From positions 1 through 9,226 of the forward strand of contig WGFP01000070.1 in assembly GCA_015492195.1 (NCBI GenBank): a stretch of 9,226 nt of DNA, given 5' to 3'. Position 1 is the first letter of the stretch. Each line of letters opens with the position of its first letter. Below the pieces are notes generated by a model. It searched no databases, was not told the origin of the DNA, and worked only from the letters and a program-made list of their open reading frames with translations. This stretch comes from Acidiferrobacterales bacterium. GTDB lineage: Bacteria; Pseudomonadota; Gammaproteobacteria; Acidiferrobacterales; Sulfurifustaceae. The position numbers and the translations under genes are program-made. Shown here one piece after another: positions 1-6,576 of this stretch.

Positions 1-1520
1 ACGGGCTCAAGGAAGGGGCGCTCACCATGCAGCAGGGCGGCGGCGTCGGTTACGACTTTTCAACGCTGCGTCCGCGCGGCACGCCGGCGCGCACCACCGG
101 CACCATTGCCTCGGGGCCGGTGTCATTCATGCGCATCTGGGACAGCATGTGCGCCACCCTGCTTTCCACCGGCGCGCGCCGCGGCGCCATGATGGCCACG
201 TTGCGCTGCGACCATCCGGACATCGAGGAATTTATCGTTGCCAAACAGGAAGAACACGAACTGCGCCATTTTAACCTGTCGGTGCAGGTGACGGACGCCT
301 TCATGGAGGCGGTGCGAGAAGACCGCGACTGGGCGTTGGTCTTCCCGGCGACAAAGCTCGCCGGCGCCGAGGTTGAAACGGTGGAACGCCGGTGGCCGGG
401 GGAAGCGGGTCCTGTCCCCTGCCGGGTATTGCGGCGCGTACGGGCGCGTGCATTGTGGGACAAGATCATGCGCGCTACTTACAATTACGCCGAACCCGGT
501 GTGCTGTTCGTCGACCGGATCAATCGCCTGAACAACCTGTGGTACCGGGAAACCATCACTGCCACCAATCCCTGCGGAGAGATTCCATTGCCCCCCTACG
601 GGGCCTGTGATCTGGGTTCCATCAACCTCACGCAATTCATTTTGGAGCCGTTTACATACAAGGCCCGGCTGGACATGAACGGCATCCGCGCCACGGTTGA
701 GACCGCCGTCCGCATGATGGACAACGTGATCGACGCCTCGGGCTTTCCGTTAAACAAACAGGCGGAACAGGCACGCGGGACGCGGCGCATTGGTCTCGGG
801 CTGACGGGTCTCGGCGACGCCCTGATCATGCTCGGCCTGCACTACGGGGAGGTGCGGGCGCGCGAGACCGCGGCGGAAGTCATGCGCACCATCTGCCACA
901 CCGCTTACCGCACTTCCATCAAGCTCGCGCGTGAAAAAGGGTGTTTTCCCTTTTTCGAAAAAGAAAAGTACCTGCAAGGCGAGTTCATCCGGGCGTTGCC
1001 GCAAGACATCCAAAAGAATATCGCGGAGCACGGCATGCGCAACAGCCACCTCACGGCCATCGCCCCCACCGGCACCATCAGCCTGCTCGCGAATAACGTG
1101 TCCAGCGGACTGGAACCGGTCTATGATTTCAACTTTACCCGTCGGGTATTGGAGCTGGACGGCGGTTATATTCCTTATTCTCTGACCGACTATGCCGCGC
1201 GGCGCTGGCGTGAATGCAAGAAAAGCGACGGGCCGTTGCCGTCTTACTTCGTGGAGGCCAAGCGCCTGCCGCCCGAGGCGCATCTGGACATGCAGGCGGC
1301 GCTGCAACCCTATGCGGACAACGCCATCTCCAAGACCATCAACGTGCCGAAAGATTTCGGCTTTGCCGATTTCCGCTCACTGTATGGGCTTGCCTATGAC
1401 AAGGGCCTGAAAGGCTGTACCACGTTCCGGCCCAACCCTGTCACCGGGGAAGTGCTTGGGACGTCCGAGGAAGGCGCGGCCGCCCCCCACTGCTGCAACG
1501 TCGAGCGCGAGGCGGATTAA
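1..1520 (+). CDS. nrdJ: Class II (adenosylcobalamin-dependent) ribonucleoside-diphosphate reductase, 5'-truncated by window edge
   Basis: The enzyme reduces ribonucleotides to deoxyribonucleotides in the cytoplasm using a thiyl radical generated from adenosylcobalamin, so it needs no separate radical subunit. The frame is open from base 3 and reads GLKEGALT just before the Met at 27. That Met lies inside the family motif ALTMQQGGGVGYDFSTLRP, so it is not the start; the N-terminal part, with the first redox cysteine, lies outside the window. Counting the Met at 27 as residue 1, the active-site NPCGE is at 181-185 (C183 the expected thiyl cysteine, with N181 and E185). The partner cysteine C194 is in GACDLGSINL, and the phosphate-binding APTGTIS loop is at 346-352. 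The family end motif GLKGCTTFRPNP follows at 460-471. The protein ends in HCC plus a short acidic tail, with an adjacent C489-C490 pair and no long zinc-binding extension. An 82-bp gap without a clear terminator separates it from the peroxiredoxin gene. Confidence 0.95.
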   Translation, partial: GLKEGALTMQQGGGVGYDFSTLRPRGTPARTTGTIASGPVSFMRIWDSMCATLLSTGARRGAMMATLRCDHPDIEEFIVAKQEEHELRHFNLSVQVTDAFMEAVREDRDWALVFPATKLAGAEVETVERRWPGEAGPVPCRVLRRVRARALWDKIMRATYNYAEPGVLFVDRINRLNNLWYRETITATNPCGEIPLPPYGACDLGSINLTQFILEPFTYKARLDMNGIRATVETAVRMMDNVIDASGFPLNKQAEQARGTRRIGLGLTGLGDALIMLGLHYGEVRARETAAEVMRTICHTAYRTSIKLAREKGCFPFFEKEKYLQGEFIRALPQDIQKNIAEHGMRNSHLTAIAPTGTISLLANNVSSGLEPVYDFNFTRRVLELDGGYIPYSLTDYAARRWRECKKSDGPLPSYFVEAKRLPPEAHLDMQAALQPYADNAISKTINVPKDFGFADFRSLYGLAYDKGLKGCTTFRPNPVTGEVLGTSEEGAAAPHCCNVEREAD

Positions 1521-1593
1521 CCGTCTCCCCACGCTTCGTCTTCGATTACAATGGACCCAAACTAAGCACTGTAACACCACCATTAATATCGGC

Positions 1594-1597
1594 AGGA
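1594..1597 (+). promoter_or_regulatory. Ribosome binding site of the peroxiredoxin gene
   Basis: AGGA lies 5 nt before the ATG at 1603. It supports that start over in-frame codons further upstream, such as 1456, which would overlap nrdJ. Confidence 0.6.
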
Positions 1598-1602
1598 AAA
1601 TC

Positions 1603-2088
1603 ATGGCAAGCAAAATAAAAATCGGCAGTAAAATCAAGGATATCGCGCTTCACCTCAGTGGCGGGAAGACGATCAAATTATCCGACCTCAAAGGAAAAAA
1701 CGTCGTGCTTTATTTCTATCCCAGGGACAATACCCCGGGCTGCACCGCCGAGGGCCGGGACTTCCGGGATCAGTACGCCAAATTCAAGAGACTGAAGGCC
1801 GTTGTCTACGGCGTGTCGCGCGACAGCCTGGCGTCGCACGAGAAATTCAAGAAAAAATTCAAGTTTCCGTTTGAACTTGTCTCCGATGAAGACGAAAAAC
1901 TCTGCAAGCTGTTTGGCGTGATTAAGGAAAAAAGTCTTTATGGAAAAAAATACATGGGAATAGATCGCAGTACGTTTCTCATTGACGAAAACGGCGTGCT
2001 GCGTAAGGAATTCCGTAACGTAAAGGTGCCCGGGCACGTTACGGAAGTCCTGGAAGCATTAAAGGAACTGAAAAAGGCCGCCGACTGA
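1603..2088 (+). CDS. bcp: Thioredoxin-dependent peroxiredoxin, Bcp/PrxQ family
   Basis: This is a cytoplasmic thiol peroxidase that reduces hydrogen peroxide and organic hydroperoxides through a peroxidatic cysteine. The product is 161 residues, typical for Bcp/PrxQ. The start at 1603 has an AGGA Shine-Dalgarno sequence and begins exactly where family homology begins. The signature YPRDNTPGCT is at residues 39-48, with peroxidatic C47. In E. coli Bcp a second cysteine follows five residues later (TPGCTVQAC); here that place is R52, so this resolving cysteine is absent. C101 (KLCKLFGV) matches the conserved downstream cysteine of E. coli Bcp. The later motifs SLYGKKYMGIDRSTFLID and the helical C-terminus fit the family. 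Lysine is unusually frequent (27 of 161 residues), giving a basic protein. phoH follows after 12 bp, so the two are probably one transcription unit. Family assignment is firm; the catalytic subtype is inferred from the cysteine pattern. Confidence 0.93.
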   Translation: MASKIKIGSKIKDIALHLSGGKTIKLSDLKGKNVVLYFYPRDNTPGCTAEGRDFRDQYAKFKRLKAVVYGVSRDSLASHEKFKKKFKFPFELVSDEDEKLCKLFGVIKEKSLYGKKYMGIDRSTFLIDENGVLRKEFRNVKVPGHVTEVLEALKELKKAAD

Positions 2089-2100
2089 ATTGATACGCCA

Positions 2101-3492
2101 ATGAAAGAGAAGAAAAAAATATTCGTCCTGGACACCAATGTCCTGATCCACGATCCCACCGCCATTCTCCATTTTCATCACCACGACGTGTATATCCCCA
2201 TCGTGGTCCTGGAGGAACTGGACGCCGCCAAGGTCGGCATGTCCGAGGCGGCGCGTAACGTGCGTCAGGTCAGCCGCTTTCTCGATGATCTGATTGAAAA
2301 GGCGAAAGGCGACATCAGCCACGGAATCAGGCTTCCGGCGGCGTCAGCGGATATCGAAACCGGCCGCCTCCATTTCTACATGGAGGCCGTGCACAGCCAC
2401 CTGCCGAACGGACTGACGGCCGACAGTCCCGACAATACCTTGCTTGGCATCACGCTCGATCTCGGCAAGAGTCATCCGCAGAGGGAAGTCATCCTGGTAT
2501 CCAAGGATGTCAACTTGCGCATCAAGGCCCATGCCCTCGGCATCCTTGCCGAAGATTACATCAACGACCAGGTGCTGGAAGACGCCAACCTGCTTTACAG
2601 CGGCGCCGAGCGTCTGGACCCGGATTTCTGGGGCGCCCACGGCAAAAACATGAAATCGTGGAAAGAGGGGAAACGCACGTTCTATCGCTTCACGGGGCCA
2701 AAGGCCAAAGGTTGGGTTCCCAATCAGTTCCTGTACGCCGAGGGTGAACGCCCCTTTGAAGCCGTTGTGCGCAAAATCGAGGAAAAAGCCGCCGTCATCG
2801 AAATGGCCAAAGATTATACAAATGAATCCAACAAGGTCTGGGGCATCAATGCGCGCAATCGGGAACAGAACTTCGCGCTCAATCTTCTGATGGATCCGGA
2901 TATCGATTTCGTTACGCTCCTCGGTCAGGCGGGGACGGGTAAAACCCTGCTGACGCTGGCGGCCGCACTGACTCAAACGTTCGAAACCAAGCGTTACACG
3001 GAAATCATCATGACGCGGATGACCGTCCCCGTAGGCGAGGATATCGGCTTTCTGCCCGGCACCGAAGAGGAGAAGATGGGACCGTGGATGGGGGCGCTGG
3101 AAGACAACCTCGACGTGTTGCACGAGACCGGGACGCAGGAACACGGGTCCTGGGGCCGCGCGGCCACCCATGATCTGCTGCGCAACCGCATCCATGTCAA
3201 ATCGCTTAATTTCATGCGCGGGCGGACCTTCCTGAAAAAATTTCTCATCATTGACGAGGCGCAGAATTTAAGTCCGCATCAGCTCAAAACCCTGATCACC
3301 CGCGCCGGGCCCGGCAGCAAGATCGTGTGCCTGGGAAATATCGCGCAGATCGACACCCCGTACCTGACGGAAACCACCTCCGGTCTGACCTACGTCGTGG
3401 ACCGTTTTAAACAGTGGGAACACAGCGGGCATGTCACGCTTCAGCGCGGCGAGCGTTCCAGGCTGGCGGATTACGCATCGGAAATTCTGTGA
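2101..3492 (+). CDS. PIN domain-PhoH ATPase fusion (PhoH2/YlaK type)
   Basis: The product is a 463-residue cytoplasmic protein joining an N-terminal PIN ribonuclease-like domain (about 1-160) to a C-terminal PhoH P-loop ATPase (about 245-463). The PIN part begins IFVLDTNVLIHDP (D11) and keeps further acidic residues in VVLEELDAAK (E38, E39), SPDNTLLGI (D111) and VSKDVNLR (D136), the usual metal-binding layout. A linker of about 85 residues leads to NREQNFALNLL (253-263), then Walker A GQAGTGKT at 275-282 and Walker B LIIDEAQN at 382-389. A C-terminal motif ITRAGPGSKIVCLGN-AQID (399-418) completes the PhoH core. Studied PhoH2 fusions, such as the mycobacterial ones, act as RNA helicase and ribonuclease; that role here is by family. 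The start lies 12 bp after the peroxiredoxin stop and has no recognisable Shine-Dalgarno sequence, so translation may be coupled. No clear terminator follows. Confidence 0.93.
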   Translation: MKEKKKIFVLDTNVLIHDPTAILHFHHHDVYIPIVVLEELDAAKVGMSEAARNVRQVSRFLDDLIEKAKGDISHGIRLPAASADIETGRLHFYMEAVHSHLPNGLTADSPDNTLLGITLDLGKSHPQREVILVSKDVNLRIKAHALGILAEDYINDQVLEDANLLYSGAERLDPDFWGAHGKNMKSWKEGKRTFYRFTGPKAKGWVPNQFLYAEGERPFEAVVRKIEEKAAVIEMAKDYTNESNKVWGINARNREQNFALNLLMDPDIDFVTLLGQAGTGKTLLTLAAALTQTFETKRYTEIIMTRMTVPVGEDIGFLPGTEEEKMGPWMGALEDNLDVLHETGTQEHGSWGRAATHDLLRNRIHVKSLNFMRGRTFLKKFLIIDEAQNLSPHQLKTLITRAGPGSKIVCLGNIAQIDTPYLTETTSGLTYVVDRFKQWEHSGHVTLQRGERSRLADYASEIL

Positions 3493-3505
3493 TATGAATT
3501 TTCAA

Positions 3506-3529
3506 CGCAAAGACGCAAAGGGCGCAAAG
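3506..3529. repeat. Three near-tandem CGCAAAG heptamers
   Basis: Exact CGCAAAG copies start at 3506, 3514 and 3523, separated by A and by GG. They lie in the 74-bp gap between the convergent phoH and 116-residue genes, 14 bp past the phoH stop. I recall similar strings of this heptamer as dispersed intergenic repeats in many environmental bacterial genomes; that is memory, not a search. No function can be read from the sequence, and there is no terminator hairpin with a T-run here. Confidence 0.75.
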
Positions 3530-3566
3530 AAATTCTAATAAATTAGTTGGGGCTTGCTAAAGAGGG

Positions 3567-3917
3567 TCAATCCTCATTATTTCCAATCAACCGCTCGTAA
3601 TGTGATCGAAACAAAATCTCGAGTTCGTCGATCACTTCCACGCGATCCCGTCCCTGCGTGAGGTGTTGTGACATAAGGGCCGTGGTTTCATTGAGTAATC
3701 TTGCTGGATCGAGCATCGGGTAAGTGGCCCTCAGGCGCTTAATCGCGCGAACAACGCTTTCCTCGGATGGGCGCGGGATGTCGACCCGTTGCGGAATTTC
3801 TCTCTCACCGCTGTGGCGTTCGTGCAGAAATTTAGCGAACTCGACAAGCTCTTCCGCCCGTTCCTCGGGCAATTCGCGCAGGAGATCCAACAAGTGTTTT
3901 TCTGTCTTGCTCAGCAT
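3567..3917 (-). CDS. Conserved small protein of unknown function, lysR-linked
   Basis: The product is a 116-residue soluble protein with no signal peptide or membrane segment. The N-terminal third (KHLLDLLRELPEERAEELVEFAKFLHER, about 7-34) is a strongly amphipathic helical pair, similar in style to DUF2281/VapB-like small proteins. A proline-rich hinge (DIPRPSEE, 46-53) follows. The rest is a highly charged helical segment, VVRAIKRLRATYPMLD and then LLNETTALMSQHL, with EVIDELEILFRSHYERL at the end. I remember similar proteins as unassigned conserved proteins in beta/gamma-proteobacteria, but I cannot give it a function. The start is 17 bp after the lysR stop. The Shine-Dalgarno AGAGG (3930-3934) directly follows the lysR TAA with a rather long 12-nt spacer. 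Co-transcription and perhaps translational coupling with lysR are therefore likely. A DNA-binding or antitoxin role is possible, but no toxin gene lies beside it. Confidence 0.85.
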   Translation of the reverse strand: MLSKTEKHLLDLLRELPEERAEELVEFAKFLHERHSGEREIPQRVDIPRPSEESVVRAIKRLRATYPMLDPARLLNETTALMSQHLTQGRDRVEVIDELEILFRSHYERLIGNNED

Positions 3918-3934
3918 GACGCTAAGCAGCCTCT

Positions 3935-4840
3935 TTACTGGGACACCCGTTTCTCACAATGTGCGTGCGCGAAGTCCATAAATTCCTCCATCGCCCGCAG
4001 CCGGAACTTCTGCCTTTGAAAAACAATGGAAAACGGTCTTTCCAGGGGCGGGTTGAGGGGGCGCGCCGCCAGCGTGCCCAATTTTAATTCTTTCACCACG
4101 GTGGCCTCGGAAACAATCGACACTCCGAGACCGGCCTCAACCGCGCTTTTTACGGCTTCGGGATTACCCACTTCCAAATTGAGGTTGAGATCATCCAGCT
4201 GCAGATTATTCTTTTTCAGATACTCGCAGATAAATTCCCGCGTACCGGAACCTTCTTCGCGGCAAACAAACGGGAGGCCCAATATGTCCTGAACAGAGAC
4301 AGTCGCTTTCTTGGCCAGGGGATGCTGCGGCAGGCTGATAAACACCAGCTTATCATACCAACATACTTCCACGGTTAAATTCTTGTTTGATATCGGCGAC
4401 TCAACAATTCCGACATCAATCGAGTTGTCTTCCACCATGTGGACGATGCCGAGAGAATTGGATATTTTCAGGCGAATATTAATGCCCGGATACAGCGTTT
4501 TGAATTCGCCAAGAAGGCCGGGGAGCATGTACTCGGCGATGGTGGTGCTTGCGCCGATAATCAGTATCCCACTGACGTCTCCCGTCATCTCCCGTACGCT
4601 GTTTTCCATTTCAGAATAAAGTGAGATGATCTTGTCGGCGTACTCGAATACCTGCCCTCCCGCGGCCGTTAAACTGATGCGGTTGTGCGTTCGATCAAAC
4701 AGCCGGGTATTGAAAAACTCCTCCAGTTGCCGGATCTGGAATGTTACGGCGGGCTGGGTCATGTGCAACGTCTCAGCGGCCTTGGTAAAACTCAGCAAAC
4801 GCGCGACGGTGTGAAATACTTGTAATCTACGGTCCGCCAT
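3935..4840 (-). CDS. LysR-family transcriptional regulator (CbbR/YeiE-like)
   Basis: The product is a 301-residue cytoplasmic transcription factor of normal LysR length. The winged helix-turn-helix occupies about residues 4-63 (LQVFHTVARLLSFTKAAETLHMTQPAVT, then QIRQLEEFFNTRLFDR), followed by a linker helix to about 88. The effector-binding domain starts at GILIIGASTTIAEYMLPGLL (91-110). It carries EEGSGTREFI (195-204) and LEVGNPEAVKSAVEAGLGVSIVS (222-244), features also seen in E. coli YeiE and in CbbR-type regulators. The ATG at 4840 has a strong GGGGGAG six bases upstream. The first 150 bp upstream hold a TATAAT -10 inside an inverted repeat and two more inverted repeats, which fits autoregulation. 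There is no divergently transcribed target gene: the upstream neighbour is on the same strand. The small-protein gene follows 17 bp downstream. Effector and regulon cannot be read from the sequence. Confidence 0.93.
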   Translation of the reverse strand: MADRRLQVFHTVARLLSFTKAAETLHMTQPAVTFQIRQLEEFFNTRLFDRTHNRISLTAAGGQVFEYADKIISLYSEMENSVREMTGDVSGILIIGASTTIAEYMLPGLLGEFKTLYPGINIRLKISNSLGIVHMVEDNSIDVGIVESPISNKNLTVEVCWYDKLVFISLPQHPLAKKATVSVQDILGLPFVCREEGSGTREFICEYLKKNNLQLDDLNLNLEVGNPEAVKSAVEAGLGVSIVSEATVVKELKLGTLAARPLNPPLERPFSIVFQRQKFRLRAMEEFMDFAHAHCEKRVSQ

Positions 4841-4846
4841 CTACGG

Positions 4847-4853
4847 CTCCCCC
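4847..4853 (-). promoter_or_regulatory. Ribosome binding site of lysR
   Basis: GGGGGAG on the - strand lies six bases before the ATG at 4840 and settles the start. Confidence 0.8.
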
Positions 4854-4860
4854 ACCTTTA

Positions 4861-4875
4861 TCTAATTATATTAGA
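4861..4875 (-). promoter_or_regulatory. lysR -10 element inside a perfect inverted repeat
   Basis: TCTAAT-TAT-ATTAGA is a perfect 6-bp inverted repeat. Read on the - strand it contains a perfect TATAAT at 4870-4865, which would start transcription near 4858 and leave a leader of about 17 nt carrying the Shine-Dalgarno sequence. The hexamer 17 bp upstream (GGAATG) is a poor -35, as often seen at activator-dependent or self-controlled promoters. The repeat also contains T-N11-A, the general LysR binding pattern, so it may be an autoregulatory operator (inference). Confidence 0.5.
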
Positions 4876-5153
4876 GAGTATGAACATCATTCCGGATATT
4901 CAGAAGGCATTTCATCACAAAGTGATATTTATTGGTATATGCCTTGGAATACCATGGAATAAAAAAATAATACCAAAAATAAATGGATTCGTGGCACCTA
5001 TTGGTTCCCGCCAACGCTCAGAAACATGCCCGTCACGAGAATACTAGGGGAAATCAGTCACAAAAAACTGGTTACGGAAATCCAACAGGCGATATGTATG
5101 TTCTTGTAGGTCATCGACGAAACGCCACGCGAAACTTTCCGGCTTTTGCGTTT
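4876..5153. other. Intergenic stretch without a convincing gene
   Basis: This is the rest of the gap between lysR and the pilus ATPase gene, both on the - strand. The left part (to about 4980) is AT-rich and holds the inverted repeats. The right part is more balanced in base composition. Open frames here are short and lack Shine-Dalgarno sequences: one of 90 codons on the + strand from 4983 runs into the antisense of the ATPase gene, and one of 27 codons runs from 5026 to 5109. I see no clear intrinsic terminator for the ATPase gene. Confidence 0.6.
4914..4953. promoter_or_regulatory. Two inverted repeats upstream of lysR, possible operators
   Basis: ATCAC-AAA-GTGAT (4914-4926) is a perfect 5-bp inverted repeat. 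GGTAT-N10-ATACC (4934-4938 and 4949-4953) is a second one. Both lie 75-115 bp before the lysR start in AT-rich DNA, a usual distance for LysR-type regulatory sites. The symmetry is seen directly; binding is inference. Confidence 0.35.
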
Positions 5154-6305
5154 TTAGGCGTAACCTTCGAGTTTCAGCTTGAGATCGGTCGGGCTGGTCG
5201 CATAGTGGAGGGCGGTTTCTTCATCAATCTCGCCCTGTTTGTACAGGGCATATAAACAGCTGTCAAAACTCAGCATGCCCTCGGCCAGCGTCCCCTTTCT
5301 AATAAGATCGGCGAGATCCTTAATTTTGAGGGGATCGAGAATATGCTCACGCGCAAGCGCCGATACCGTCATCACCTCGCATGCCACGATTCGCCCTTCG
5401 GCATTTTTCCTGGGCAACAGGCGCTGACTCACGACGCCACGCAGATTCTGCGCCAGTTTGGCACGGATACCCACCTGCGACTCCGGAGGAAATGTCGTAA
5501 CGATGCGGGAGACCGTTTCCGCCGCCGCCGGCGAGTGAACCGTGGAAAACACGAGATGCCCGGTTTCTGCCGCGAGCATCGCCGTCTCGATGGTTTCCGG
5601 ATCACGCATTTCTCCCAACAGTATGACATCCGGGTCCTCGCGCAGGGCGGCGCGCATCGCGTCGGCAAACGTGTTGGTGTCGATGCCTACTTCACGTTGG
5701 GTAATAATGGAGCGTTTTTCGGAAAACAAAAATTCAATCGGATCCTCAATGGTAACGATGTGATCGCTTCGACTCAGGTTGATCTCATTGACCAGGGATG
5801 CCAGGGTGGTCGATTTTCCCGTGCCCGTCGCGCCGGTAACCAATACCAAACCGTGCTCGAGCTGGGTGAAGCCGCGAACAACCTCCGGCAATCGCAATTC
5901 GGCCGGTGTCGGGATATTGGTATTGATCACGCGCAGCACCATACCGATGGAACCGCGCTGGTAGAAAACATTGGCGCGCACCCGCCCAATGTCCTTGAAC
6001 CCGATGGAAAGGTCCACTTGGTGGTCTTTTTCAAACATGGAGATGAGTCGTGCCGACATCATGGTGCGCGCCAATCGCTCCATAAAATCCGCCGGCATGG
6101 GTGCAATCTCGCGCACCGCACGCAGGTTGCCGTCCACCCGCAGGATCGGGTGATTACGTGTGCGCAAGTGAATATCGGAGGCCTTCATGCGCACCGCCAG
6201 CGCCAATACCTGGCCCAGCAATTTCAGAGGATCAGTCGTTCCGGTAATCGCCGTGGTTGCGCCGGCACCCCCGGCGGCGGCTCTGTTGGTTGTGGCTTCA
6301 GTCAT
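5154..6305 (-). CDS. Type IV pilus retraction-type ATPase, PilT/PilU family
   Basis: This secretion-family hexameric ATPase would act at the inner-membrane base of a type IV pilus to drive retraction. From the ATG at 6305 it is 383 residues. A Gly/Ala/Thr-rich N-terminal tail of about 22 residues leads to the PAS-like N-domain (KASDIHLRTRNHPILRVDG, about 41-59, and GRVRANVF). Walker A GATGTGKST is at 158-166, the Asp box IEDPIEF at 186-192, Walker B ILLGEMRD at 228-235, and the His box TGHLVFSTVHS at 248-258. The C-terminus (GMLSFDSCLYALYKQGEIDEETAL, then SPTDLKLKLEGY) resembles PilU more than PilT, and the PilT AIRNLIRE motif is not present as such (LADLIRKG instead). An in-frame GTG at 6320 would add five residues; neither start has a visible Shine-Dalgarno sequence, and I prefer the ATG. 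No other pil gene is in the window. PilU versus a divergent PilT remains open. Confidence 0.9.
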   Translation of the reverse strand: MTEATTNRAAAGGAGATTAITGTTDPLKLLGQVLALAVRMKASDIHLRTRNHPILRVDGNLRAVREIAPMPADFMERLARTMMSARLISMFEKDHQVDLSIGFKDIGRVRANVFYQRGSIGMVLRVINTNIPTPAELRLPEVVRGFTQLEHGLVLVTGATGTGKSTTLASLVNEINLSRSDHIVTIEDPIEFLFSEKRSIITQREVGIDTNTFADAMRAALREDPDVILLGEMRDPETIETAMLAAETGHLVFSTVHSPAAAETVSRIVTTFPPESQVGIRAKLAQNLRGVVSQRLLPRKNAEGRIVACEVMTVSALAREHILDPLKIKDLADLIRKGTLAEGMLSFDSCLYALYKQGEIDEETALHYATSPTDLKLKLEGYA

Positions 6306-6506
6306 CGGTTTTATGGGCACGTTTTTTGATTAAGTGTAGACCATACAGCCATATCTGCTAAAAACAGCGTTATCCCCGTTGATCAAAGAGTTATATAAGA
6401 GGCGATCCACTGCCAGGCGATGGGATAACCCTTGGGGCCTGTCCCGGCGGCGGATAAGCGGGTCCGTTGCCAAATAAAACCTGACGGCCATAACATCCAT
6501 CCTATC

Positions 6507-6535
6507 AAAAAAAGGCCGGTGATCGCTCACCAGCC
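6507..6535 (-). terminator. Intrinsic terminator of the DUF302-like gene
   Basis: On the - strand a 9-bp stem, GGCTGGTGA with TCACCGGCC (one G-U pair), encloses the loop GCGA and is followed directly by seven T. It starts about 40 bp after the stop at 6577 and separates this gene from the pilus ATPase gene. Confidence 0.85.
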
Positions 6536-6576
6536 CATTTAAGCATTTTCCGGACACGAACAACTTGACCGGGAAA

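Noticed and set aside
50..1307. Several long open frames on the - strand (for example 123-635 and 750-1307)
   Set aside because: They are antisense to nrdJ, whose + strand product matches its family throughout; long shadow frames are expected in GC-rich coding DNA.
1547..1552. TACAAT as a -10 element for the peroxiredoxin gene
   Set aside because: Good match on its own, but there is no acceptable -35 at 16-18 bp, so I did not list it as a promoter.
2344..3195. 283-codon open frame on the - strand
   Set aside because: Antisense to the PIN-PhoH gene, with no family resemblance.
3535..3546. CTAAT-AA-ATTAG palindrome after phoH as a terminator
   Set aside because: The stem is AT-only, the loop is two bases, and no T-run follows.
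5026..5109. 27-codon + strand frame in the gap between lysR and the pilus ATPase gene
   Set aside because: The peptide looks protein-like, but there is no Shine-Dalgarno sequence or promoter and it is too short to support alone.
5343..6329. 328-codon open frame on the + strand
   Set aside because: Antisense to the pilus ATPase gene, rich in His/Arg/Gly as typical of shadow frames.
6396..6425. Possible sigma54 promoter (TGGCAG followed by CGCC on the - strand) upstream of the pilus ATPase gene
   Set aside because: The GG to GC spacing is one base short of the required arrangement and the -12 half is poor.
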